Origin: Verrucomicrobia subdivision 3 bacterium UBA7542
Lineage (GTDB): Bacteria > Verrucomicrobiota > Verrucomicrobiia > Limisphaerales > UBA11358
Direction of reading: 5' to 3'
Length of the DNA stretch: 8,736 nucleotides
NCBI GenBank assembly: GCA_002479245.1
Contig: DLMG01000257.1
Span: forward strand, 283-9,018
The notes under the pieces are model-generated. The model did not search any database. It saw nothing but the letters and a program-made list of their open reading frames with translations, and was not told the DNA's origin. This document shows positions 1-6,407 of the stretch, in pieces (position 1 is the first letter of the stretch; each line of letters begins with the position of its first letter). The position numbers were made by a program, and so were the translations under genes.

Positions 1-967
1 GCCGGATTTTCGCGCGCATCGCCTCGTCCACCCGCAACCATTCCACCAGCGGCACCCGGCCCTGATAGCCGGTGCGCAAACAGGCATCGCACCCGGTGCC
101 GCCGCACGCGGAACACAATTTGCGGATAAGCCGCTGGTTTAAAACCAGTTCGACCGCGCTTGCCACGGCGGAATGGTCGGCGCACATAACGAGCAGCCGC
201 TCGAACACCCCCCGGCATGACCCGGCGTGTAACGTGGAAATCACCAGATGGCCCGTCAGCCCGGCGCGCACGGCCAGTTGCGCGGTGGCTTCATCCCGAA
301 TCTCGCCGATGATGAGCACTTGCGGGTCCTGCCGCAGTAGATGCCGCGCGGCGCGGGCGAAATCGAGGCCAATGGCTTCGTTCACCTCGGTTTGCATCGT
401 GCCGGGAACAATCTGTTCCACCGGGTCTTCGACGGTGATGATCTGGCGTCCACCGGGTTCGACGAGATGGCGGAGGCAGGCATAAATCGTAGTGGTCTTG
501 CCGCTGCCAGCCGGACCGGTGAGGAGCAGCAGGCCGGTGGATTGGCGAAGAAATTGTTCCAATTCGGCGACCGCGATGGCGGGCAGGGACAATTCGCGGA
601 GCGATATGGCCGGGGACGAATTGAAAAGCCGCAGGACAATTTTTTCCCCGGTCACGGTCGGATAAGTGGCCACGCGGATGTCGTTTTTGCTGCCGAGGTC
701 GTCGCGCGCAATGCGACCGTCCTGCGGCAACGAATCCTGATACGTCTTCAGCCGCGCCAGGAATTTGATCCGGCCAAAGACGCGATCCGCCACGTCGGCC
801 GGAAGTTCAGTGCCGGGAGTGATGATGCCATCAAGGCGGAAACTGACCTCGGCGGTCTTGCCGCGCATTTGGAGGTGGATATCGCTCGCGCCGGCGCGTT
901 CGGCCTGATGGACCAGTTGCTCCAGAACTTTCGGTGCATCGCCGTTTTGGTTTTCCTCAACCATCAT
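1..967 (-). CDS. GspE/PilB-family secretion or type IV pilus assembly ATPase, 3' end outside window
   Basis: This is a cytoplasmic hexameric ATPase of the type II secretion/type IV pilus class, which powers pseudopilus or pilus extension. The visible 322 residues show an N2-type start (GASDIHLQ near 26-33), the QDGRI and TGEKIVLRLF segments (82-115), Walker A GPAGSGKTT (151-159), an Asp box ITVEDPVE (177-184), Walker B LIIGEIRD (218-225), a His box TGHLVISTLH (238-247), and four cysteines (285, 288, 293, 296) before TGYQGR. The QDGRI block and the cysteines favour GspE/PilB over PilT. About 60 C-terminal residues lie beyond the edge. A TGA sits two codons upstream of the first ATG, so there is no N1/MshEN domain in this frame. 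Two adjacent ATGs (967, 964) follow GAAAGG at 970-975, and the spacing favours 964. The system it serves cannot be told from here. Confidence 0.9.
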   Translation of the reverse strand, partial: MMVEENQNGDAPKVLEQLVHQAERAGASDIHLQMRGKTAEVSFRLDGIITPGTELPADVADRVFGRIKFLARLKTYQDSLPQDGRIARDDLGSKNDIRVATYPTVTGEKIVLRLFNSSPAISLRELSLPAIAVAELEQFLRQSTGLLLLTGPAGSGKTTTIYACLRHLVEPGGRQIITVEDPVEQIVPGTMQTEVNEAIGLDFARAARHLLRQDPQVLIIGEIRDEATAQLAVRAGLTGHLVISTLHAGSCRGVFERLLVMCADHSAVASAVELVLNQRLIRKLCSACGGTGCDACLRTGYQGRVPLVEWLRVDEAMRAKIR

Positions 968-1079
968 GGCCTTTCAAAAGGATGTTCCAATCGTTGGACA
1001 AGGCCGCTTCAGTTTCGTTACACGACAAATTTGACCGGCCGGTTTCAGAACGCATCCGACTGCCACCGCACCTCTCTTC

Positions 1080-1151
1080 CGTAGCCGCCGACGTGAGTCG
1101 GCGCTGACTTTCTTTGGACTCAAAGTGCGCGGACTGACGTCCGCGGCTACG
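1080..1151. repeat. 72-bp cloverleaf-like inverted-repeat element (REP/MITE-like)
   Basis: The ends are imperfect inverted repeats: 1080-1104 matches the reverse complement of 1127-1151 at 22 of 25 positions. It folds as an outer 6-bp stem, CGTAGC (1080-1085) with GCTACG (1146-1151), enclosing three hairpins. These are 1086-1103 (7 bp, loop GTGA), 1112-1125 (CTTTG/CAAAG, loop GACT) and 1128-1145 (7 bp, loop TGAC). It lies in the gap between the redoxin stop and the ATPase start. No coding frame explains it. I infer a dispersed, non-autonomous repeat, but only one copy is seen in this window. A terminator is less likely because no T-run follows on either strand. Confidence 0.75.
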
Positions 1152-1203
1152 AGGTTGATGAGCAGAAGCCCTTTGGCGAATGAGCGACTTCTGCCTTCTT
1201 CCT

Positions 1204-1779
1204 TCAAAAATAATCCGGCTCGTTTCCGGCCTTCCATTTGATGTTGCAACCGACGCTGGGCGCTTGAAACGCTGAAGTGGTTTTCCCCGCGAGCACGGCG
1301 TCGAGCGCCGCGCGCAAATCCTTGCCGGTGACGGGAATTCCATTTCCGGGCCGGCTGGCATCGAACTGGCCGCGATAAACCAATCGCCGTCCCCGGTCGA
1401 AAAGGAAGATGTCCGGCGTGCAGGCGGCGTGATAGGCTTTGGCGACGGCCTGTGATTCATCGTAAAGATACGGGAACAAATAACCGGCGGCTTTGACTTC
1501 GGCGGCCATTTTTGCCGGGCTGTCGTCGGGATAATTCGCCACGTCGTTGGAATTGATGCCGACGATGGCCGCGCCGCGCGGCAGGTAATCGTGCGCCAGT
1601 TGCGCGAGCCCGGCGCGGATATGCTGCACGTAGGGGCAATGGTTGCACATGAAAATGACGAGCAACGCGGGTTTGTCCTTGAAATCCGCGAGCGAGACGG
1701 TTTTTCCGTTGGTGTCCGGCAACCGAAAATCGGGCGCTGTCGTGCCGAGCGGCAGCATGGTGGAAGGGGTCAGTGACAT
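1204..1779 (-). CDS. Thioredoxin-fold (AhpC/TSA-like, PRX_like1-type) protein
   Basis: This 191-residue protein has a thioredoxin/peroxiredoxin fold and probably carries out thiol-disulfide exchange or peroxide reduction in the cytoplasm. There is no signal peptide. The N-terminal part (about 10-45: APDFRLPDTNGKTVSL then a hydrophobic strand) is typical of AhpC/TSA domains. The active site is C45-N-H-C48 followed by PYVQ. An ACTPDIFLFD segment (119-128) supplies the cis-proline loop, and the C-terminus GCNIKWKAGNEPDYF with C178 matches the usual ending of this subfamily. Length is normal and the gene appears intact. The ATG at 1779 has no strong ribosome binding site; Met8 is an alternative. 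It is divergent from the exonuclease gene, with a 91-bp gap. The physiological substrate of the family is not well defined. Confidence 0.88.
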   Translation of the reverse strand: MSLTPSTMLPLGTTAPDFRLPDTNGKTVSLADFKDKPALLVIFMCNHCPYVQHIRAGLAQLAHDYLPRGAAIVGINSNDVANYPDDSPAKMAAEVKAAGYLFPYLYDESQAVAKAYHAACTPDIFLFDRGRRLVYRGQFDASRPGNGIPVTGKDLRAALDAVLAGKTTSAFQAPSVGCNIKWKAGNEPDYF

Positions 1780-1870
1780 GCGGGGAATTTGGCGCGGGGC
1801 CGGGAATTTCGCAAGTGTCGAAGTTTAAGTTTGTTTACCGGCACCGGGGCGGCTTTCATGGGGCGAACAC

Positions 1871-2404
1871 GTGAAGAACATTGTCTATTTCGATCTCGAA
1901 ACGCAAAAGTCCGCCGACGAAGTGGGCGGCTGGGGCAACATCGCCCGCATGGGCATGAGCATCGGCGTGACGTTCAGCACCGGGCGCGGCGATTACAAAA
2001 TTTACGGCGAGAAACAGGTGGACGACCTCCTCAAGGATTTGCAGCGCGCCGATCTCATCGTCGGTTTCAACATTTTGCGGTTCGATTACGAAGTGTTGCA
2101 CGGTTACACGACATTTGATTTGAGCCAGTTGCCGACGCTCGACCTGATGGTGGATTTGCAGAACAAACTGCAACACCGGCTGTCGCTGGATTCGATTGCG
2201 ACGGCGACGTTCGGCGTGGAAAAGACCGCCGAAGGCCTGCAGGCCATCCGCTGGTTCAAGGAAGGCAAGCTGGCGGAAATCGCCGAATACTGCTGCTACG
2301 ACGTGAAAATCACAAAATTGGTCCACGAATACGGCCAGCAACGGCGGCAGGTGCATTATCACAATCGCTTCGGGAAAAAGATGACCGTGCCGGTGAGCTG
2401 GTGA
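1871..2404 (+). CDS. DEDDy 3'-5' exonuclease / RNase H-like domain protein
   Basis: This 177-residue protein is essentially a single exonuclease domain of the RNase H-like fold. The DEDDy catalytic residues are visible: D8 and E10 in YFDLET (Exo I), D72 in GFNILRFDYEVL (Exo II), and Y140-x3-D144 in EYCCYDVKIT (Exo III). The block after SLDSIA (106-155) resembles RNase H-like domains otherwise seen next to or fused with helicases, but no helicase is here. It should cleave DNA or RNA 3' ends with two metal ions; the substrate is unknown. The start is GTG at 1871: no in-frame ATG or other start is visible just upstream, the nearby ATG at 1858 is out of frame, and GGGG at 1860-1863 could serve as a weak ribosome binding site. 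It is the only plus-strand gene and converges on the coiled-coil gene. Confidence 0.85.
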   Translation: MKNIVYFDLETQKSADEVGGWGNIARMGMSIGVTFSTGRGDYKIYGEKQVDDLLKDLQRADLIVGFNILRFDYEVLHGYTTFDLSQLPTLDLMVDLQNKLQHRLSLDSIATATFGVEKTAEGLQAIRWFKEGKLAEIAEYCCYDVKITKLVHEYGQQRRQVHYHNRFGKKMTVPVSW

Positions 2405-2425
2405 TAAGAAATTTCAAGTTCCCAA

Positions 2426-2458
2426 CTTCTGGATGCGTCAATCCCCGGATTGCAGAAG
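2426..2458. other. Bulged inverted repeat between convergent genes (possible terminator)
   Basis: CTTCTG (2426-2431) pairs with CAGAAG (2453-2458), and CAATCC (2439-2444) pairs with GGATTG (2447-2452). This gives a 12-bp stem interrupted by a 7-nt bulge on the left side. It begins 22 bp after the exonuclease stop and lies 58 bp from the stop of the opposing gene, where a shared terminator could sit. No T-run follows on either strand, so intrinsic termination is doubtful. Confidence 0.35.
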
Positions 2459-2515
2459 CAAGTAGGACGATGCCCTAAAGATAAACGGCTTGGAATTTTG
2501 AATTGTTCCCGCCGG

Positions 2516-3157
2516 TCATTTGGGATTTTGTTTGAGGTTGTGAATGGCCCGCTTGGCGGCAAAAGCCGCCTGCAATGATTTTGCGGACTCGGCATCCTTT
2601 TCCTTTTTGTGATCGCTGTCTCTCAACCCCAGGTCAATGTAATCGTAGCTTAAACGTTCTTCGTGAATCTTGTCTTCATGGTTTCTGAAAAAGGCATCCA
2701 GGTTTTCCTGCAGTGCCGCATCATTGGTAAATCCCAGGCTTTGCATTTCCACCGCCAGGACCCCAATTTCTGTCTTCGCCCAACTGGCGAACTGCCGCAA
2801 CAGCTCTTCCTGCGTGTCCCTTTGCGCCTTGGTTTCATCCGCATAGCCTGACGGTTGATCCAGGACCCTTTTCAAACGCGCGTCAATTTTATCCAGGTCG
2901 TCGTTTATCTTGTGTAGGTTCTTTGCCTCAAGTCCCTTTTGCGCTTCGAGTTTGATTTGCGCCTCAAATTGTTTCTGCACTTCTTCTTCCTTCTGCGCTT
3001 TGCGGGCCTTTTGTACGTCCACTTGTTTCTGGGCCTGAAGTTCCTGGATGATCCGGTCTTTTTCCTGCAAGTTCACGAACAGGCGGACGATGAAGCACGC
3101 CAGCGCGAGAGTAATCAGGAGATTCAACACCAAAATAAAGATATGACTGGGCTTCAT
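2516..3157 (-). CDS. Hypothetical single-pass membrane protein with long coiled coil
   Basis: I do not recognise this 213-residue protein. It has a short N-terminus (MKPSH), one hydrophobic helix (about 6-27), then a charged heptad-like region rich in Q, K, E and A (about 29-100) with repeated QKQ/EAQ patterns, consistent with a coiled coil. A mixed helical C-terminal region (110-213) ends in basic residues. It is probably anchored in the inner membrane; which side the coiled coil faces is unclear. The frame is open upstream to 3316, but those 53 codons are atypical (many F, R, S, H). ATG 3157 directly precedes the membrane helix and is preferred; ATG 3223 is an alternative. It is separated by 391 bp from the TPR gene on the same strand, so it is probably transcribed independently. 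Function cannot be inferred beyond a scaffolding or envelope role. Confidence 0.65.
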   Translation of the reverse strand: MKPSHIFILVLNLLITLALACFIVRLFVNLQEKDRIIQELQAQKQVDVQKARKAQKEEEVQKQFEAQIKLEAQKGLEAKNLHKINDDLDKIDARLKRVLDQPSGYADETKAQRDTQEELLRQFASWAKTEIGVLAVEMQSLGFTNDAALQENLDAFFRNHEDKIHEERLSYDYIDLGLRDSDHKKEKDAESAKSLQAAFAAKRAIHNLKQNPK

Positions 3158-3548
3158 GGATTTCCGAATCGCTTTGGGAAAAAACAGCTTTCTAAAATCA
3201 GAGTAAAGACAAAAGTGTCTCATGCTTGTTTTTTCACGGAAAACGAGCCAAAATGAGCAAAATCGGGTCCGGTGGGAGTACTTCCGCCCCTCCGGGAAAT
3301 GACCGAATCCCGTCAACCCATTGCCAACCTTGGCGATTAGCCGAAAGCGTCAGAATCGCTTAAATTCCGCAGCTTCCCTTCTCCGGTGCCTTTTCGCCGC
3401 CTTCAAAGTGCAACAAGAATAATTTTTTCGCGGTTTTTTCAAGAAAATTCCCACGCGAAAAATTTGCGGCAAATTTATTCCTGCCAAAAAAAACAGCCAT
3501 CGGTTAGTTCCGCACTCGCGGTTTGTCATCGGAGGCCAGTTTGCGCCG
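3158..3548. other. 391-bp intergenic region with AT-rich palindromes
   Basis: I see no convincing gene here. The region lies between two minus-strand genes, so it should hold the end of the TPR transcript and the promoter of the coiled-coil gene. Its centre (3421-3490) is very A/T-rich. It contains TTTTTCGCG (3424-3432) pairing with CGCGAAAAA (3454-3462), and a near-perfect palindrome at 3460-3476 (AAATTTGC, G, GCAAATTT). These overlap, so they are alternative folds. A run of eight A (T on the minus strand) is near 3487-3494 without a clean stem before it. No promoter boxes can be assigned with confidence. Confidence 0.5.
3424..3476 (-). terminator. Possible factor-independent terminator downstream of TPR gene
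   Basis: Two overlapping A/T-rich inverted repeats (3424-3432 with 3454-3462, and the palindrome 3460-3476) lie about 75-125 nt after the TPR gene stop, in the direction of its transcription. The minus strand here is also T-rich. The position suits a terminator, but the first stem has a 21-nt loop, the second is mostly A-T, and neither has the classic GC-stem plus U-tract form. Confidence 0.3.
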
Positions 3549-5945
3549 TCACGGTGTTTGCGGTTGGAGCAAAGCCGGCTGATAAGACTTGAGCCGTGTG
3601 CGGATGGACTTTGCGAGCGTGGTGTTACCTTGGACCATGGCCAAGGCCAAGGCTTGTTGGAGCTGGGTGATGGCTTCATCCCATCTCCCTTGCTTGGCCA
3701 GCGCGATCCCTAAATTACAGTGGGCTTCGGCATAATCGGGTCGGAGTTGGAGCGTCCGCTCGTAATGTTGAATGGCTTCATCCCATCTCCCTTGCTTGGC
3801 CAGCGCGAAGCCTAAATTATTGAGGGCATCCGCGTAATCGGGTCGGAGTTGGAGCGCCCGCTCGTAATGTTGAATGGCTTCATCCCATTTCCCTTGCTTG
3901 GCCAGGGCGAAGCCCAAATTATTGAGGGCATCCGCGTAATCGGGTTTGAGTTGGAGTGCCCGCTCGAAATGTTGAATGGCTTCATCCAACTTCCCCTGGT
4001 CGGCCAACGCGATGCCTAAATTATAGTGGGCTTCGACGTAATCGGGTTTGAGTTGGAGCGCCCGCTCGAAATGTTGAATGGCTTCATTCGACTTCCCCTG
4101 GTCAGCCAACGCGATGCCTAAATTATTATGGGCTTCGGGGTAATCGGGTTTGAGTTGGAGCACCCGCTCGTAATGCTGGATGGCTGCATCCAACTTCCCC
4201 CGGGCGGCCAGCGCGATGCCTAAATTATTGTGGGCTTCGGTGTAGTCCGGGTCGAGTTGGAGCGCCCGCTCGTAATGCTGGATGGCTTCATCCAACTTCC
4301 CCTGGGCGGCCAGCGCGGCGCCTAAATTATTGAGGGCATCCGCGTAATCGGGTCGGAGTTGGAGCGCCCGCTCGTAATGTTGAATGGCTTCATCCAATTT
4401 CCCTTGATTGGCCAGCACGACGCCTAAATTAACATGGGCTTCGGGGTAATCGGGTTTGAGTTGGAGCGCCCGCTCGAAATGTTGAATGGTTTCATCCAAA
4501 TTACCTTGCTTTAAAAGAGTCGTCCCCAGGTTGTTGTGCGCCAACCAACAATTTGGATTCCGAGTGATGGTTGTGCGCCAAAGGGTTTCGAGGTTGGCAT
4601 ACATGCCACACTGCCGCCAGGTCAGGGGGCCCAACACCGCCAATACCATGACTGCAAACCCATAAATCACCCACCGCAGCCGCAGTTGTTCAGCCGCTCC
4701 ACTCCCCAGCGCCGCTGCCAGCGCCAGCGGCCCCAGACTGGGAAGATAAACCCAGTGATCACACACAAACGAGTAACGCATGAAATACGCGTTCATAAAC
4801 CCCAGCACCGGAAACAACGTGCCGACAAAAAAGAGCAGCGCTGTTATCGGTCCACGCCCAAGGCGCGCTCGCGCCAGCCAGAGCCCCAGTATTGTCCCCA
4901 CCGCCGTCACCGGATAGAGCCATTGCCACCACACGCCGGGATTGGGTTGCCAGCGTGGGTAAACAAAACAGAGATGGGCTGGCCAGAACAATTTACCGAG
5001 GTAAAACCAGAAGGCCCGGCCTGCAACCAGACAGCGTTGCGTGAAGGTCAGGGCAAAATCCGGCCCTTGGGCCCCCACGTGGTTTTTTTCCAGCCAGGCC
5101 GTCAGGGTACACAGGCCGAGGGCCAGGGCGAAGAAGGGCAGGGTCGGTAACACTTCCACCCGCCAACGGATTTGTCCGCGCTTCCACCAACCAATCAGCA
5201 AAATGGCCGCCGGCAGGGAAAAGGTCGTGGTCTTGGCCAGCAGCGCCCCCAGAAACAAGACAAAAGCCAGACCGTAAAAAAGTGCCGCGTGCCGCGGGTG
5301 ACGTGCCGGGTCAGGAACCGGACCGATGGCTGCGGTTCGTGTTCCCGTTCGCTGGTCATCGGTCACCCACGGCGCAAACCGTTCGTAAGCCAGGAGGGCC
5401 GCGAGGTAAAGAGCCTGGGAGAGCACGTTCTTGCGTTCGGTGATCCAAGCGGCGGATTCGACCATGACCGGGTGGAGGGCGAAGAGGGCCGCGGCCAGCC
5501 AGGCGCCTGGCAGTTGGAGCCGGAGCAACAGCCGCCAGAAGAGCAGGGCGGCCAGGGCGTGCAGCAGAACGTTCTCCACGTGATAGGGCGGCGTCCAGAA
5601 CTTCCAGAGTTGATAGTCCAGCCAGAAGGTCGTGCCCGAGAGCGGGTAATATTGTTGCAATGCCGTGAGATGAAACCACATCGTGCGCAACCCCGAAAGA
5701 CCATGCAACAGTCCGGACATTTGCGTGGTCCATGAGTCATCGTCCCCGACGAAACCGCCGCGCAAGGCCGGCAGGTAGGCCAGGAACGTGGTGGCGATCA
5801 GGAGGAGGCCAAGAAACCAAGGCTCATGCCTTGAAGATTGTGAATTGGACACACCGCCGTCCGGCGGCTTGGCTTTCACGCTTGGTAGCGGTGAACCGAC
5901 GGCTAAAGCAGGTTCGTCAGCAGGGCGTTCTCGCTGTCGCTTCAT
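3549..5945 (-). CDS. TMTC-like polytopic membrane protein (GT-C-type) with nine C-terminal TPRs
   Basis: This 798-residue protein has a hydrophilic N-terminus (1-40), roughly 10-12 membrane helices (from about 43 to 441), and nine 34-residue TPRs (466-771). The membrane half has GT-C glycosyltransferase features: an acidic GDDD motif (67-70) in the first loop, HPVMVESAAWITERKNV (158-174), and a YLPSLGPLAL segment (400-409) resembling the DUF1736/TMTC region. TMTC proteins are eukaryotic O-mannosyltransferases with this layout; bacterial relatives are often annotated only as TPR proteins. A role in sugar transfer to envelope proteins or glycans is inference. TPRs carry the consensus NLG-A-QGK-DEAIQHYERALQL-PD and are close to identical. 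ATG 5945 is the only reasonable start, since TAA occurs in frame ten codons upstream. There is no Shine-Dalgarno, and a hairpin (5952-5970) ends six bases before the start. No partner genes adjoin it. Confidence 0.88.
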   Translation of the reverse strand: MKRQRERPADEPALAVGSPLPSVKAKPPDGGVSNSQSSRHEPWFLGLLLIATTFLAYLPALRGGFVGDDDSWTTQMSGLLHGLSGLRTMWFHLTALQQYYPLSGTTFWLDYQLWKFWTPPYHVENVLLHALAALLFWRLLLRLQLPGAWLAAALFALHPVMVESAAWITERKNVLSQALYLAALLAYERFAPWVTDDQRTGTRTAAIGPVPDPARHPRHAALFYGLAFVLFLGALLAKTTTFSLPAAILLIGWWKRGQIRWRVEVLPTLPFFALALGLCTLTAWLEKNHVGAQGPDFALTFTQRCLVAGRAFWFYLGKLFWPAHLCFVYPRWQPNPGVWWQWLYPVTAVGTILGLWLARARLGRGPITALLFFVGTLFPVLGFMNAYFMRYSFVCDHWVYLPSLGPLALAAALGSGAAEQLRLRWVIYGFAVMVLAVLGPLTWRQCGMYANLETLWRTTITRNPNCWLAHNNLGTTLLKQGNLDETIQHFERALQLKPDYPEAHVNLGVVLANQGKLDEAIQHYERALQLRPDYADALNNLGAALAAQGKLDEAIQHYERALQLDPDYTEAHNNLGIALAARGKLDAAIQHYERVLQLKPDYPEAHNNLGIALADQGKSNEAIQHFERALQLKPDYVEAHYNLGIALADQGKLDEAIQHFERALQLKPDYADALNNLGFALAKQGKWDEAIQHYERALQLRPDYADALNNLGFALAKQGRWDEAIQHYERTLQLRPDYAEAHCNLGIALAKQGRWDEAITQLQQALALAMVQGNTTLAKSIRTRLKSYQPALLQPQTP
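3633..4550 (-). repeat. Tandem array of nine 102-bp units encoding TPRs
   Basis: The 918 bp encoding residues 466-771 are nine in-frame 102-bp units with no spacer. Adjacent units are strikingly alike at DNA level: 3735-3836 and 3837-3938 differ at only four positions by eye. The first unit (4449-4550) and last unit (3633-3734) are the most divergent, as expected for capping repeats. The similarity points to recent duplication or gene conversion within the gene. Confidence 0.93.
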
Positions 5946-6248
5946 CCAGGACGAACTTAAGAAAAGTTCGGTTTAAGTCACGGTTAAATTTGAAAAATGA
6001 CGTGTATCATTCGCAACGGTCATGCGAGGAATTTAGCGCGCGTCGTCCACGATGGCTTGAGTACTCTTTGTGCCGATGGATGGTTGGTTGACTGTTTTTT
6101 TGTTTTCATTTGCTGCCTTTCGCTGCCTTGAAAAGCAACCGAAGAAGACCGGAAGGGGCCGAAGTGAGTCCAAGTTGAAAGCGGACTAAAATGCCCGCAA
6201 ACACTTGTTTTTATGGGCCAAGCCCTGACTTTGGGACAAAAAACAATT
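5946..6248. other. 303-bp intergenic region upstream of TPR gene
   Basis: No gene is supported here. It separates the TPR gene start from the 3' end of the tRNA, both on the minus strand. It contains a 7-bp hairpin next to the TPR start (5952-5970), a T-rich plus-strand stretch near 6092-6112, and a direct repeat of GCTGCC near 6113-6135. A six-T run on the minus strand (6238-6243) just after the tRNA could aid termination. A weak possible promoter for the TPR gene, TTGCGA with TCAAAT 17 bp on (about 5991-6019, minus), has a poor -10 box. Confidence 0.4.
5952..5970 (-). promoter_or_regulatory. Hairpin in the probable 5' leader of the TPR gene
   Basis: CGAACTT (5952-5958) and AAGTTCG (5964-5970) form a perfect 7-bp stem with a 5-nt loop. 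It ends six bases before the ATG at 5945, where a ribosome binding site would normally be. If transcribed it would sit next to the start codon and could affect translation. An operator for a DNA-binding protein is the alternative reading. Confidence 0.4.
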
Positions 6249-6333
6249 TGGTGCCCACGACAGGACTTGAACCTGTACGGTGTTACCCACTAGAACCTGA
6301 ATCTAGCGCGTCTGCCAATTCCGCCACGTGGGC
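6249..6333 (-). tRNA. tRNA-Leu (anticodon CAG)
   Basis: On the minus strand the sequence folds as a leucine tRNA. The 7-bp acceptor stem pairs GCCCACG (6333-6327) with CGTGGGC (6259-6253). The discriminator is A6252, followed by an encoded CCA (6251-6249). The anticodon arm has stem CTAGA/TCTAG with loop TTCAGGT, giving anticodon CAG for codon CUG. A long variable arm, as expected for class II tRNAs, and a T arm with GGTTCAAGTCC are present. The D arm contains GGCAGACGCGC. It is a single gene with no neighbouring tRNAs. Confidence 0.96.
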
Positions 6334-6353
6334 CCAATGATTCGACGGCCATT

Positions 6354-6382
6354 CTAATACGCGCCCGTCAGCCTCCGGGCAA
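6354..6382 (-). promoter_or_regulatory. Candidate sigma-70-type promoter for tRNA-Leu
   Basis: On the minus strand, TTGCCC (6382-6377) and TATTAG (6359-6354) are separated by exactly 17 bp. The -10 box ends 20 bp before the tRNA 5' end, which would leave a short leader for RNase P removal. The -10 matches the TATAAT consensus at four of six positions. Position and spacing support it more than the box scores do. Confidence 0.45.
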
Positions 6383-6407
6383 GTTAAATTGAAGAACCCC
6401 CGCAGGC

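Noticed and set aside
72..1084. Plus-strand open frames across the left end
   Set aside because: They are antisense to the ATPase reading frame, whose translation carries complete Walker A, Walker B, Asp and His boxes.
1162..1194. GCAGAAG/CTTCTGC inverted repeat after the redoxin stop, considered as a terminator
   Set aside because: The loop is 19 nt and no T-run follows on the minus strand, so a terminator is not supported.
957..1460. Minus-strand open frame running through the redoxin gene, the cloverleaf repeat and the ATPase start
   Set aside because: It is out of frame with the clearly recognisable redoxin, and its translation is low-complexity and crosses the repeat. It is a shadow.
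3158..3316. Upstream extension of the coiled-coil protein to 3316
   Set aside because: The extra 53 residues are compositionally odd, and the downstream ATG at 3157 places a membrane helix right at the N-terminus, as expected.
3633..4550. Regularly spaced repeats, considered as CRISPR
   Set aside because: The 102-bp units are contiguous and in frame with no unique spacers; they encode canonical TPRs.
4536..5735. Several plus-strand open frames opposite the TPR gene
   Set aside because: They are R/P/Q-rich shadow frames on the antisense strand of a GC-rich membrane-protein gene, with no recognisable domain.
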